Of a DNA stretch of 64,000 nucleotides, positions 38,931 to 51,426 are shown piece after piece. The DNA comes from Isoetes taiwanensis (Eukaryota > Streptophyta > Lycopodiopsida > Isoetales > Isoetaceae): assembly GCA_021234155.1 (NCBI GenBank), contig JAJEKV010000107.1, forward strand, positions 124,001 through 188,000, in the 5' to 3' direction. Made by a program: the position numbers and the translations under genes. Position 1 is the first letter of the stretch. Every line of letters begins with the position of its first letter. Below the pieces are notes generated by a model that saw only the letters and a program-made list of their open reading frames with translations, searched no databases and had not been told where the DNA came from.

Positions 38931-39790
38931 CAGGTGCACATTACCTTGAGAAGGGATGGACCAAATTGGAGTGTACTGGGACGATCGCGGACGATCTCTT
39001 TTTGAGAAGGGATGGATTGATATGGAGCAAGCACGGGGGAGTGGTCCACGACGAATGGGTTATTGGAATTATGGCAAATACTATGTAAATGTTATTCCTA
39101 AGGTCACCTAATAATATAAAGGGGCATAGGATAACATAGCATGTGGGTGTGAAGAACCATTGATATTTATGGAAGGGGTCGAGGCACTATCATTGGGATG
39201 ATTATTGGTTGAGAAAAAGATCATAGATAATGTCCCATATGATAAGTCATATAATCTAATTAAAAGCAAGGAGATATTTTGAGAAGAACAGGCAACTGCC
39301 TGCTAAAAAAGGCTAAAGTCGCAGAGAGATCTATAAATAGAACCGAAACTTCAGTTGGACATATCTCTGCAACCAGAGCTCCGATTGAGGCGGCCTTTAG
39401 CTCTTGGAACCGGCTCGGAGTCTAGTTTCCGAATTGGGGTGCACATCCCGTAATTCATCTGTACGAAAGAGTAATGGCCAAAAACGTGACAAGGGGTCAC
39501 AACTTACTGCTACAACGACTTTATAGATTTGTAATTGTTTTTATGATGTGTGGCTACTTGGAGTAGCTAGATTAGTCTGGAAGGCCAATAAGCCAGAGGC
39601 TAGAACTTTGTATTTGCCATAGCACTTGTGCTTTGCCGTAACCCAGTGGATCCGGTTGGGTGGTTAATGGTGCTGCCATATCAATTGTGCATGAATAAAG
39701 TTTCTTTAGTCTGGTGTTCTATTATTTCATTGTGAGTTCTATGATTCTGTGTATTGTAACTTCCCAAATATAAATGAATCATATCACGTC
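38931..39790. other. Non-coding stretch, LTR-like character
   Basis: No gene found. GATCTATAAATAGAACC near 39329 is TATA-like and CAATAAGCC, TGAATAAAGTTTC near 39690 is polyadenylation-like. Together they could mark a solo LTR or transcription unit, but no terminal repeats were found. Confidence 0.3.
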
Positions 39791-39799
39791 TACTATAAA

Positions 39800-41500
39800 T
39801 TATAGTTCCCATGAGAAATCATGCAACTTGCGTGTTCTAAAAACATGTATCATGTTAAAACTCGAAATATAGGAATGTAGAATACCAAATCACATAGAAC
39901 TAGGGAAAAACGAGTCCAACATCACTACTGCTAAACATATGAAATAATGTTAGCTCAAGCAATATGAGCACTCTAGAAAAAAACCGACTATACTACGAAC
40001 ATAACCTCTATGTCAGATATCATGCCTAAAGCCTATAACATAAGATCCGTGCAAGTCCAACCACAAGGTATAGTTTCCATGAGAAAAAACATGCTAAAAG
40101 AATTGACAAGCGATAAGAAATATACCACCCAAAAAAAAAATCATAAACCCAACGTATCACACTCATATAACAAACACTGGTGCAATATGAGACATGAAAT
40201 AGAAAGATGTCAACAATTATCCATGTCATAATATACATGCCCAAAATAATACGCTTGACAAACCAGAAAGAATGTTCATGCATAACCCCATGCTGACATC
40301 ATGCCTAAAATGCATACCCTAGATATATACATGTCTATCGTACATGTCTACCGTAAGTTATAGTTTCCATAAGAAAATAAGCAACTTTTGAGGGTTTTTT
40401 TTCCCTTTTTTTTGTTTTTTGTTTTTGGATGGGTTCCCATTACCTCAGAATTGAGACAGGTCGCTGGGGGGTGAATGGCGGGCACGGGATCCCCAGGGAG
40501 GAGAGGATATGTCAGTGTTGTGAGATGCACGTGATAGAGGATGAGCACCATGCCCTCCAGCGGTGCCCAGCATATGCCCATGTCCGAGCAGTGCACACTG
40601 ATCTTAGATGCTCTGACACACCGCTACATCAGTTACTCGCATCACCTATGGTAGCGCGACTGGGAGCTTACATCCTGCAGATTTCGGCCGTCAGACTTGC
40701 TCTTCTGGGGCATGGTATTTGAGAGCCTACTGTTAGGGTTTTTCCTCCCAAGTGGGGGTTTTTTCATCCCGGTAGTAGGGTTCTACTGTACAGTTACATT
40801 GTTTGTTTTTGGTGTTGGGGTTTTTGGCTTTTTTGCCTGTTCTGTGCCGTCTCATAGGCCTCTGGCCTCCGTGGACGTTAAAATAAACTTCCTTCCTTCC
40901 TTCCTTCCTTCTAAATATGCATCATGGAAAAACTCGAAATATAGAAAATTAGACTACCAAACCTTACGGAACTAGGGAAAAATAAGACCAACATCACCGA
41001 TGCTAAAGAGACGAAGAAGGTTAGCTATAGTAATGACCACTTTGGCGGGAAAACAAACTAACCCAAGAAAACAATGCGAACCACATAATATAAGAATCTA
41101 AAACGGGAAAAAGGAATGGGGGCCAAACTAGCAAACCAACAAGGTGAACCAAGAACTATACAAGCCCAAACTGGCAAACCAAAAAGTGAATTACAAGCTA
41201 TACAAGTACCAACAAACGAAAACATATCAACCTAGAGAAAACCACCACAAACACCAGACTAACATCGATAAAAACATATATAATCAAGCAGACAAGTTAA
41301 GGGGCCAAAGCCAAACATGGTCCTATATTTAATGACAAAGTCCATGGGCATGGCAACTTGAAAAAAATGAAAGGATATATCGATGGCTATCCTAAAAAAA
41401 AACCAGGAAAATACAAATGAAAGTAGGCAAAAAATATAAATGCAGAATAATCATCATTAACACTTCCCAAAAACATACATAACATCAAAATCAACAACCT
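39800..41500. repeat. Tandem duplication (about 560 bp unit) split by a LINE insertion
   Basis: The phrase TAGTTCCCATGAGAAATCAT with AAAACTCGAAATATAGG at 39803-39870 recurs as TAGTTTCCATAAGAAAATAA at 40360 and AAAACTCGAAATATAG at 40928. The second copy is cut between these by a LINE (40388-40912). Both copies continue with GGAACTAGGGAAAAA and CCAACATCACC. A third diverged stretch rich in AACCA follows to about 41330. Confidence 0.6.
40388..40912 (+). mobile_element. 5'-truncated LINE 3' end with (TTCC)n tail
   Basis: A plus-strand frame 40429-40722 reads YLRIETGRWGVN, then the finger CQCCEMHVIEDEHHALQRC and LHQLLASPMVARLGAYILQI. This is the C-terminal domain of the same broad LINE family as the GA-bounded copies. 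The 3' UTR contains GTCTCATAGGCCTCTGGCCT then CGTGGACGTTAAAATAAA and a (TTCC)n tail (about 40891-40912). It inserted into the second unit of the tandem duplication, so it is younger than that event. The coding piece is intact but lacks RT. Confidence 0.75.
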
Positions 41501-41850
41501 GAATCATGCAAACCAAAAGATAAGTGGCGGAAGAAAGAACCCGGGTCACGAAGAAAATTGCGCCCATCTGAAAATCAACTCATTGTGAAGCTATATTAGA
41601 ATCACACTCACTGAAATCTGCAAGAAAGGAAATGAGAGCAGCCACCATCTGATATCTGAAAGAAAGAAAAAGTTAGCAGCATATTGAGTAGTAACCTGTA
41701 AATCCACAAAACCATAGCAAAAAGCAAACCAACGGTTAACCAGCAGATAACCATCCATGTAACCACACTATCAACTAACCAAGCACTAACACTCGCAAAA
41801 ACGCTTTTGATCATATCATTCATCTAGAGTATCGGATTTCCACAATTCTT
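41501..41850. other. Non-coding stretch
   Basis: No supported gene; AT-rich text with purine-rich words (GAAAGAAAG). Confidence 0.35.
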
Positions 41851-41854
41851 AGAT

Positions 41855-42320
41855 CTTTGGGAAGCCTATCCAGAGAGCTTTTTAAAGATATAAGATTCGA
41901 GCCTATTGGACGGTAGGAAGGCTATGAAAAATACAGATTCACGATTTAGGCCAGAGAGAGCTCGGCAAAACACTTTTCCCATATCTCCCTCCCAGAATAT
42001 CAGATTCAAGCAATGTTTGGAGGGATAGAAAGCTTATTTAGTGAGCTTTTTAGAAACATAGAAATCGAATAATTTGGACAGAAAAAGGCCGTAAAAAATG
42101 CAGATTAGTGCTTCTGGCCCGAAAAAGCTCGACATAATGTGTTTTCGTATATCTCCCTCTCAGAATATCGGATTCAGGCGATTTTTGGATGGATGAAAAG
42201 CTTATCCAATGGGATTTCCAATGATATAAAATTCAACTATGGTTGGGAGCAAAAAGCCGACGAAAAAATAGAATGGACCGGATTCGAGGAAAAAGGGCTC
42301 CGAGAAAAGGTTGAAAGGTT
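41855..42320. repeat. Three degenerate tandem units of about 145 bp
   Basis: Each unit contains ATCTCCCTC(C/T)CAGAATATC, GATTCAAGC or GATTCAGGC, GAAAGCTTAT, then AAAAAGCC and GAAAAAGCTCG/GAGAGAGCTCG. The starts are near 41860, 41985 and 42150. The last unit runs into an open frame of no clear meaning. Such arrays are common inside plant LTR elements, but no flanking LTRs were found. Confidence 0.6.
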
Positions 42321-43152
42321 TGATTCTCAAAAACAAGAATAGGGCAACAAACAGATAACTAGGAAAACTAAGAACACACTAGGGATAAGCAGAAAAGAAA
42401 CTGACACCAAGAATCAAAGATCTAAAACTCTAGAACCAACAGAATTCAGCTCAGAGGAAACGCCGATGAGGAATGCTAGCAGGCAATATGGATATATAGT
42501 AGACAGAGCCAAAGAAAGCCTATGCCATAGAAGGCTCAGGCTATAGATAAATCTGGCGCTCAAAATGGCGCGACGCCAAAACAGGCGTCCCTTTCCCCAG
42601 AATGATGGTTCTCTTCTATATAGGAAGAGAACCATGGCATTATTAACAGCGAAGGCTTTTAATACAAATTTGAATATATTAAAATGCATACAACTATCAT
42701 TTTATCTTAGTCTTAACTGCAATGCATATAAGCTATGAATAGGCATCTTCTTTAGTTACCTTAGGCACCATAACCTGACCAAAGCCGAAATATTGTTCTG
42801 CCTTCCAGACTAAATCCTTGCAGGATACAAACCACTGTATGATCCAAACCACTGTAGGATGTGAACATGTGAAGCCAATAGCCAAATAGAAGAAACCATG
42901 ATAAAAAAAAACTCGGCAATCAAGTAGTTACAACTGAATGGCATGCCAAAAATTGCTATAGGAGCAAGACCGACCATTTCTGGTGTTACTGGATCTGCAA
43001 CACTATTCTAAGCACTCATGACTTCGTCATCCATTCCACAACCATCAATCCATTTGCAGCTCATCGATTCCATATCATCTAACCAAAATCGAACCTGGAA
43101 CTCCACTATTTGTTATCGGCTACTAAGCATGCAAACATCATCTCCCCAAATA
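42321..43152. other. Non-coding stretch with one strong hairpin
   Basis: At 42604-42636 GATGGTTCTCTTC...TATATAGGAAGAGAACCAT forms a hairpin. Next to it GGCGCGACGCCAAAACAGGCG is GC-rich. No gene is supported. Confidence 0.35.
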
Positions 43153-43161
43153 GTTTCTACT

Positions 43162-43964
43162 CAGGGTAAATTTTAACAGCCCTAAATGTTTTTCTATTCA
43201 TATTAAGGTTGGCTAAACCTATGAAAACAAAAGTTCTTAGATTTTTTTCTTGGCGAAATTTGATAAAATAAAGCCCTTTAATTATCTTCCCACTTGGCTA
43301 AAATGTAAAATTTATATGACATGAAATTCTGATGTTGGCGAATTTTTCTTGGTCCCCAGCTAAAGTACAACTATTTAACTTCAAACTTTGAGCACTTATT
43401 AGTACATGAATGACATTGATTCAATAGGCTTCCTTTACAAAACGATAACAAAGTTGTTCAAATACAATTCATAAGGAACAAACAATATCGTTTGAAGGAA
43501 CATGCATGTTTACGTTGGGGTCAAATGCATCCAAATGGTGAATTTGGTGATAAAGCCTAAAGGGGTCAACAATTGCAAGAAGAGAGCACTACTATTTAAA
43601 GCTTAAAATGCACATCATGTAACATTCTTCATAGCGTTTAACCTAAACAACTTATAGATACAAATTCAAAATATGATTGAGGTAGCTAATGGCAATTCCT
43701 AAATGAAAGAGGTCCTTGAATAGAATTGGCATGGCTATTTGAATTGATCAAGGTTCTCCCAATCAACTTTAGAGAAGGCGATTCAGTACACCATGCAGTA
43801 AATAATCCCGGCTAAACTCTAAGCGTTCAGAAATTACCCCCTTTTGGAATGGCTAAATTAAGCTTTTTCTAAAAAAATTGCCTTTATAAACTTTAGCCAT
43901 GAAATTTGACTAAAGGTCTAAAAAATCGCCATTTGGCGAATTTTAGCCACTCTTTATTACCCTG
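43162..43964. mobile_element. hAT-like non-autonomous DNA element, 803 bp
   Basis: It begins CAGGGTAA and ends TTACCCTG, perfect 8 bp inverted termini of the CAGGG hAT type. The flanks are identical: GTTTCTACT at 43153-43161 and 43965-43973 (9 bp; an 8 bp hAT duplication plus one chance base, or a 9 bp duplication). GGCTAAA or its complement recurs near both ends (43212, 43299, 43813, 43852, 43896, 43943), like the subterminal transposase-binding repeats of hAT elements. No open frame of note. Confidence 0.85.
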
Positions 43965-43973
43965 GTTTCTACT

Positions 43974-46900
43974 TATGCATAGCTTGGAACAACTGCCTCT
44001 GCCCAAAGCGTTAACCTAAAAACAAAACCCATGGTATCATCTTGGCCATTGCGTGAGGAAGCTATCCAAATTAAGTCTCTCTTGAAGACACATGCTATCT
44101 TATATTATAATGTTTTAGTGCAAGTAATGGACCACGCCCTAATTTGGACGGTTCAGATTTATTCTGGCCACGTGGCATCATCATGTTTTTTTGTGGTTAT
44201 GTGGCTTTCTTTCTTACGGTAGGAGCCGCTTCCCAAGCTATTCAATGGTGGAGCCAGCTATCGCGACTATGCTTATTATTTTGTCTTTACCATTTCTTTG
44301 CTTATGATTTTTAACCCTTTTTATCTCATCTCTACAGTAGTGACGATCATTTGAAATCTATAACCAAACAGAATGATCCGGAATGGATCGGCATTGGAAG
44401 TGACAGACTGCCGTGAGCCAATTTAAGCGAAATAGAAAACAAGATGGCACACCATAACTATGGAATTGCTAGGAGTTGTATTTCTAGGATTTGTCAGTAC
44501 TTTTCTTAATCTCTGCCATCCAACCTCTTTGCTTCTAATGTGGATAAGGTTCAAACTAATCTTAGTAGGGTTCTTAAATGATATACAAACACATGATAGA
44601 AGAAGCTATTGAGGATTTGTTTGCAGTGGTTGTTGCTACTGCACTTTAGATGTATGCTTAAAGGGAGCTTCAACATGCAGATAAATATCTCTCACGGTAT
44701 CTCTGCACTTGCCAACTCTTCTCCTTTATTTTTCAGCATTATATCATTATGTAGTGGGCATTCTTTTATAATATAGGATTCTGTGTAAGAGCATTGTAAT
44801 GATTACTTGCATGTCATTCTTCCTGTTTCCTTTTTTTGATGAGCTTGATTTAGTGAAACAGAAGCACAAAAGCCTTGAAGTAAGACCTACTTATGTGAGA
44901 AAGGCATAAAAAAATTTGATCTTGATAGCACTGTCAAAGATAATTGTGCAAGCTTCCTTTTCTGGTAATGATTTCAAGAATGATGTACGGTCCATGCATA
45001 TGCTGCAGGCCTCATCAAACAACATGCATTATGTTTGGAGGTAAGCATATTTCAAAATGGTCCAGCAACCATTTCCTGGATCTTAATCTGCATGTTCTTT
45101 GATCTTGGATCTAACACTTTCTTCTATATCTGTAGCGATTTGCACCTAAATATTATCATGTATTTGCACATGTAGCATTTTCTGTCTGATGTACTTTACT
45201 ATCACCTCGTGTTGCCATATTTACTACATTGCTATCGTTATGCCCATATTCTTAGCTAACTATAGGGTTCCATCTGATATAAGCAAATTGGCACTTGGCA
45301 ATTTGGCATTTCTTTTTTCCTTTGATTCTTTATACATAGTAATCAGTCCCAAATTCCGTAGTGAAGTTGTCTCGATCCTCTCTTATGGAAACTCTAAAAC
45401 TGAGGCATTATTTTGCTGTCAGAAAAGCTTTACCCTTCATAATAGACTCTCCATCTTTCAAATTTGCAAATAACTTCATATTGTGCTCTGTTTATAGACT
45501 TTTAGTTCATAGCTTTAATAGTGATTAATCTGCATTCCCACATTTGAAGAATATGTTCTATATGAGAAATCAATTAACACTGTGGCATGAAAGTCACTGC
45601 TTCAAGCCGTTGCATATATACTACACATATTTGTTCTAGCCAGTTTGTTACAAATTGATTTTTGTCTAATTGTAGATATATCTTAAGAACATTTGTAAGA
45701 CCTGTATTTTTCATAAAGATCTGTATAGTTATGACATCTCTAGCTTTTAGATTTTATTTTAATTTTTCCTGATGGTCTAAGTAATGACAGGGTAATTATT
45801 TTGTATAGTAGCTGCAATGGGGTTTGCATTGTGCAGTCATTGTTTATGCAAACAACAGAATTGATGATGATGTTTACTAAGAGATATTGATGACCAAAAT
45901 GGATCAACCATGGTCGTTTAGGTATCTATAGCAGAGCTCTTTTTGCCATTCAAAGCACAAGAATAAGCATAAGAACTAAGGGGTTTTCGAAACATAAACA
46001 ACATGCTGGAATTCAATCAACTTGAGTTTGTTACTTCATAGATGTTGGTGAAGATATGTAAGCCCATTTTAGATAATCATAAATGTCATATTCTATAGAC
46101 ATGCCACATTTTTATGAATGTGTTACAAAACATCCAAAGTTCACCTTTAATTTCTAGCCAATGCAATGTCAACACTATACTTAATCAACCACGTGGAGTG
46201 CACAGCTTTATCATAGACGTGTGACATTTTTATGAATATGTTATGAAATTTTTAAAGTTCACCAGTAATTTCTAGCTAATGCAATGGCCCATCAATTCTT
46301 AGCCAATGCAATGGAGTGCCCTAGGCAATTTTATGTAACATAAGAATAATTAAAAATCGACTTAAAATGCAAGAAGACATCTTTTAGTGGTTGATATATG
46401 CAATTATTCCTTCTGTATTGAACGTAGACAACTGCCTGCCCTATAGGCATTGACGCATGCCCCTATGACAAAATCAAAAGTCAATATTGAGACACACAAC
46501 CTATGCATACCTCAACATGCAATTGCTATCTCCTATATGATCATGGCGCATCTTCCATACCTTATTTTCTTAGAATGACAGAACTTAAAAGAAAAGTGAT
46601 CCAATGGTCGAAATTTGACGCCCGAAGATGGCCAAGATTGCATGTTAGGCTTAAGGTTTAGGTTCACTGCACTTTTAGGTTTGTCCAATGTTGATGGTAG
46701 GTGCATGCATGCGAATTGTCTACATGTTTCCAAGTAAAAGCCCAACAATGCTAGGCATCGTTATTACTACATGTTTTTTGCATTACGGCCAAACATTTAC
46801 ATGCTTCCAAACTATGCCCAGCAACGCTGGGCACCATTACTAGTTAACAATGGGGTCTAAGCACAATATTGGGGGGCAAAAATGCGCATGGCAAGCACCC

Positions 46901-47094
46901 CTTCAGCACCCCCCTAAAGAAGTTTTTTCCCTCTTTTTTTTTTTTTTTCAATTGCGTTTTGCTTTACTCTAAAATCCTTTTGGCGCACATTTTTTCTGTG
47001 GAAGCCCGGACCTATGATTTCATGCTATGATTTGAGGCCGAGCTATGATCTTTTCTTTCGCCAATGAATCACCGGGTACTTTATCATAATTGCC
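43974..47094. other. Non-coding stretch, 3 kb
   Basis: No supported gene. A tandem pair of about 115 bp units (GACATGCCACATTTTTATGA and GACGTGTGACATTTTTATGA, each followed by AAAGTTCACC and AATTTCTAGC) lies at about 46085-46310. A short duplicated phrase (ACATGTTTCCAAGTAAAAGC against ACATGCTTCCAAACTATGC) lies at 46720-46820. A T run lies near 46940. Confidence 0.4.
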
Positions 47095-49667
47095 ATGCCT
47101 GCTCTGATGTTGCCGCTGGGTACAAACCCTGTAGAGGTTTTATTTGAAGATCGGCGTCTCGGCAAAGAACCAAGCAAGCCGCCTACCATACAAGAGGTAA
47201 AAATCCATGTCTCTGTGTCATCCTTTCTGATTTTTCTGTTTGTCTTTGAAGTTAAGAAAGATTGAAGATTCAAGACTTATTTGTTTTGTTCTTTTTTTAA
47301 TTTGAATCGCCTAACTTTTCTGATGCTTGCTTTGCAGATGAGGAAAGCTTACACAGTCCAGCAGTTTGTAGAATATCGTGGCTTGTGCAATGAGGGCAAG
47401 GATCCAAGCACTATAACTTGGGCAGTTTGCACCAGGGGTGATTTCTTGACAGTTTGGACTGTGGAAGTGAAGAAAGACAACAAGATAAAAGTATCAGCAA
47501 TTAGGCCAGAGTTTGAACATCGTCTCAAGGATTTAATTAACAGGGTTTATCAAGATGGTTTGAAAAACAATGAGGCCAGAACTATTTTTGCCCGTGCATT
47601 CGCTTGGCAGCACACTAGAAGAGCTGAATCGAACCCAAGTAAGTATTTGTTGGATTGGGCTACCTTTGCTTTTGAAAGAATTGAGATTTCAAATAGAAAC
47701 AAAAGGCATAAAACAGATCAAGTAGACACTACTTTGGAGAATATTAATATGGGTGTCTCTTATTTAGAAGCTGAATATTTAGCTTTTGAAGATTCCATCA
47801 AGTCTCAAAAGCTAAACAAATCAAAGAGGTTGAAATTGAGAAAATTAGAAATGAGGGCTTGCTTGCAGGTTTTGATGAGGCTGCAACCTCTGTTTCCAAG
47901 AGTATTAAAATTGTTAAACGTGATATTCAGCTTATGGTTGAAGACTTTCCAGATGAGGATATTGGTATTGCTAAGCTTTGTGATGATGAATCTAAGCTTG
48001 GGTTGTCTTTGCTCACAATTTTAAAAAGGAAAAAACAGGCTGACAACCAATGGAGGAGAAGTTATCAGGTTTGAACAATGCCTTGCAGGCCAGAATGTTG
48101 GATTTTTCTGAATATAAAGAGAAGGCTAAACATTTGCAGCACCTACGTGAGCACTATGCTAGCAGAAGCATTATTAGACCGAGTTCTGGTAAGTTGACAG
48201 TGATTAATCTTGTTTCTGGTTGTCAAGTATGTGGGTTTGAATTCAATCCAGATTATACATTTAGTGTTGAATTAAAATGTGGACACAAGTATCACTTGTT
48301 TTGTTTCCAAGTTTGTATGGAGAACCTTCTTTGCATAGTTTGCAAGAGTGAAGTGCCTACAGAATTATATGTTGAGCTTGGTTACCTGGATTCCTTACCT
48401 ACCAACAAGTGTAAGGAAGAACATGTTGCTCATGAAGAAGATGATGAAGACATGGAGGAAGATCAAGTCTCTGAACCTGAACCTGTGAAGGTGAAGAGAC
48501 GTGTGACAAGGTCTATGACATCACCCAAGAAAGGTTAGTATGTAGATAAATGTCTTTATTAATTGCAGTTTATAAATCTTACAGCCTTGTGTTTTTTGCA
48601 GTTGCTGCCAAGAGGAAAAGGAAGGGAGAAGAACATAATATTGTACCTGCTCAGGATCAAACATGTCCAGGGATTTCTGAGGCTGAACCTGCACCAATAG
48701 TAATAGAATCCTTACCAATTGCAGAAGAAGGTGGACAAAAGAAACTCCCTAATGTTCGTAAAGGTAGACCTAGGAAATGGAATGCACGTGAGCATATACC
48801 TGCAGTTTCTGGTGAGTGCATATACTAGTTAAAAAATAATGTCATTCATGTTTGTATTTTTAACTTACTTACCTTACAGATAAGCCAAAGAGTACAAAGA
48901 AGGCTGGACCCAAAGGTAAGCAGCCAGAGGTTACCAAGAAAAAATGTGGGGAGAATACACCAAAGGATTCTTTGAAGAACCTACAACAGGATGCTCCCTC
49001 AGGTATACATGTGCTACATTTCATTTCAAAGAATGATGTGTTACTAAATTGCAGATACTAATTATCATTTTCTGTTGTTAGATGATACTTTAAGCAACCA
49101 AGCTGAGTCCTTCAACTCTAGCCAGATTGCAAATTTGTGGTTTGAACCAAAGAAGATCTATAATCTTTGCTATACAACCTTCAATTCTTTGATGCCCCTA
49201 TATAACTACAAAGACACCTTTTGAAGCCCCCAGTGAATCTGCGGCACCTCTAGTTCCAAAGACCTTTTGAAGCTCCCCTGTAATTGCAAAGCACCTTCAA
49301 GCCCACAGAATCGCAAAGCACCTCTAGTTCCAAAGACCTTTTGAAGCCCACAGAACTACAAGCACCTCTAGTTCCAGCACCTTCATTTTCAGCACAGGTG
49401 GAAGCCAATGTTCCTATAGTGCAGGCTCCTTCATTTGAATCTCCTCATGTTCCTCTCGAAGTTGTAATACCATTAGTTGAAGCCTCTTCAGCTCAAGCAC
49501 CTCCAATTCCATCTCTACCTGTTCCTGTCCAAGTTGCAGTATCTTCAATTCCATCTGCTGCTGCCAAAGATGCTGATGCTCGTGATGATGACAGTGATGA
49601 AGACGCCATGACACTGGAACAATTTGTTAAACATAAGAAGATCTCTTTACACTTGCCAGGTTTGTAA
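47095..49667 (+). pseudogene. Unrecognised multi-exon protein with RING-H2 finger and AT-hook (copy 1)
   Basis: Exons: 47095-47196, 47338-48533, 48602-48811, 48880-49002 and 49082 onwards; donors and acceptors are GT-AG. In order: a short leader; a conserved N-terminal domain (EYRGLCNEGKDPSTITWAVC, NNEARTIFARAFAWQHTRRA); coiled-coil-like helices; a RING-H2 finger around 48227-48350 (CQVCGFEF, CGHKYHLFC, CIVC); then basic Ser/Pro-rich exons with VRKGRPRKW, an AT-hook-like core, and an acidic Pro-rich end (49284-49667). RING-H2 fingers usually act as E3 ubiquitin ligases. The frame shifts by one near 47808 (A run) and near 48048, and exon 5 meets TGA at 49222. These may be real lesions or sequence errors. 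The N-terminal domain is unknown to me. A paralogue lies at 51851-53843. Confidence 0.6.
49180..49400. repeat. Short internal tandem repeats in the last exon of copy 1
   Basis: GCACCTCTAGTTCCAAAGAC and CTTTTGAAGC recur two to three times with small changes. The repeats coincide with the stop at 49222, so they may have broken the frame. Confidence 0.55.
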
Positions 49668-50084
49668 CTTATTGATATTTGCAACTTGCCAGGTTTGTAA
49701 CTTTGTATGTTAATTCAGTTTCATGTTACTATTATGCAGAGTGAAGATCCCTTTTCAAATGACATGAACTACAATGTTTATTTTGTACAGGATGAATGTC
49801 AAACCATTGACACGATGTCAATGTTTTTGCACTGCCTATTTTGTAAAGGCAGCAAATTTGAACCTCTCACAATGTAAATGCCTTTCAAATGAATGAAATA
49901 TTTATGGTTGTCAAACTTGTGGCATTTTTTGCATGAATATGTGGTTTGCAGTCTTCTTCATGAAAATGTGGTTTGCAACAGGTTAATTGTACTGAAGCTT
50001 TGAGAGAGCTAGCAATACTTGAATATGGAATATTTGAAAATGCAATTAAAACTTTACATAAACACAAACACAAAGAAGACAATA

Positions 50085-50285
50085 GAAACACACAACTTAT
50101 TGAACTCAATACAAAAACACAAGTTATTGAACTCGAAATAATACAAGTTATTGAACTCAAACACAAGTTATTGAACTCGAAATAATACAAGTTATTGAAC
50201 TCGAAATAATACAAGTTATTGAACACAATTGAACACAAGTCAAAAACACAAGTTATTGAACTCAATAGAAAAACACAAGTTATTT
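50085..50285. repeat. Minisatellite, unit about 24 bp
   Basis: CAAGTTATTGAACTCGAAAT and variants repeat about eight times. It lies in the 3' region between the RING gene and the convergent gene. Frames here read as VIELE-type repeats and are artefacts. Confidence 0.8.
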
Positions 50286-50650
50286 CACTTCATGAAATGA
50301 TGAAGACACTTAAACATTAACTACCAACACACTTAAACATTATACAAGTGATCAAAGATGATAGGAAATAGTGGACTTGTTTACTTGTAAAATTTCATTA
50401 CTTAAACACTTGTTCAATTCATACAGCTGTTCCATACAGGCAGTTGACAATCCGGGCACCCAACAAGAAAAACAATAGAAAAAAGACACTTGATCAACCA
50501 GATTCACTTGATATTAAAACACTTTGAGTTTTGTTGACAATATGGTTACAATTACAATATGGTTCTGTTACTACTGATGGAAGAAAATGTCTGAAACAAC
50601 ATATGAACAGGTTACATGCCCAAGTTTACAAGGCTGTTACATGCCCAAGT

Positions 50651-51426
50651 TTACAATGTTATATTAACATTTATGCATGGATTCTCCTCTGTACTGGGGC
50701 TGGCAGCGAGTGCCTCGGATGAGGGAGGAGGCAAATACTCAATAATCTGCTCATGTACATCGTCTGAGAGGCAGAACACACCCTTCTCACCATGTGCAGC
50801 CTGCAATTCAACCTTTGCACAAACTACAAGGTGTGTATAGCAAGTTACATCAGGCATATTGTCTAACAGCTCATACTTACCATCTCCGATGAACTTGTAA
50901 TATTTACCTGATAAGACAACCTCCTGCCTGTTGAACTTAAAGCCCCAATAGTCCTTAAATGCATGCTGGACAAGTGTTTAGGTTCAGTGCACTTGATTAT
51001 CCAGAAATCCACATTCTCATCATTTCCTTCCTCTGCATTCACAACAAAGTTATCACCTACTTCAACCATTTCTGCTTTCCATTGATTGTCCCCCTCATAC
51101 TGTACATGGTGGATGGGTGATTCCTGCTCAAAAGCCATAGGAATCAGGGTTGACAATGAATAATCTCCAAGCCGAGATGCATGTCTACATTTAGACCATA
51201 ATTCTCTCCAACAAAATCTGCAAAAGCATGATAGATGCCTATGTGCCATTTCAGTTGGCATGTCTTGGCAGTAAGGCCTAATTGTGTGAATCTTTTTTGT
51301 ACCTGCTAAAGTATCACATTCATATGGAAAATCTCTGTTCACATCACCCAACTTAACAAGCCAGAAGAACATAAAATAAACGGTTGTGGGTGTAAGAAAT
51401 AATTTCAATATTAAATGACTCAACAC
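50651..51426 (-). pseudogene. Unrecognised Cys-rich protein, convergent to the RING-H2 gene
   Basis: The minus strand reads LVKLGDVNRDFPYECDTLAG, TKKIHTIRPYCQDMP, then a Cys cluster (HLSCFCRFCWRELWSKC), then NFVVNAEEGNDENVDFWIIK and CTEPKHL. After a one-base shift near 50969 it continues QHAFKDYWGFKFNRQEVVLS, GKYYKF, and the end LLDNMPDVTCYTHLVVC to a stop at 50651. Apart from the shift it is open for about 258 residues. The pattern suggests a metal-binding knuckle followed by a beta-rich domain, but I do not recognise the family. The region just upstream has a duplicated TTTGTTTGCAGTCCTTTGAA near 51470. Earlier exons may exist. It may be the partner of the RING protein in a mobile or co-duplicated unit. 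Confidence 0.5.

Noticed and set aside
44031-45473. Short plus-strand frames
   Set aside because: Isolated, AT-rich, without domain or splice structure.
50085-50285. Possible CRISPR-like regular repeat
   Set aside because: Units are contiguous with no unique spacers; it is a minisatellite.
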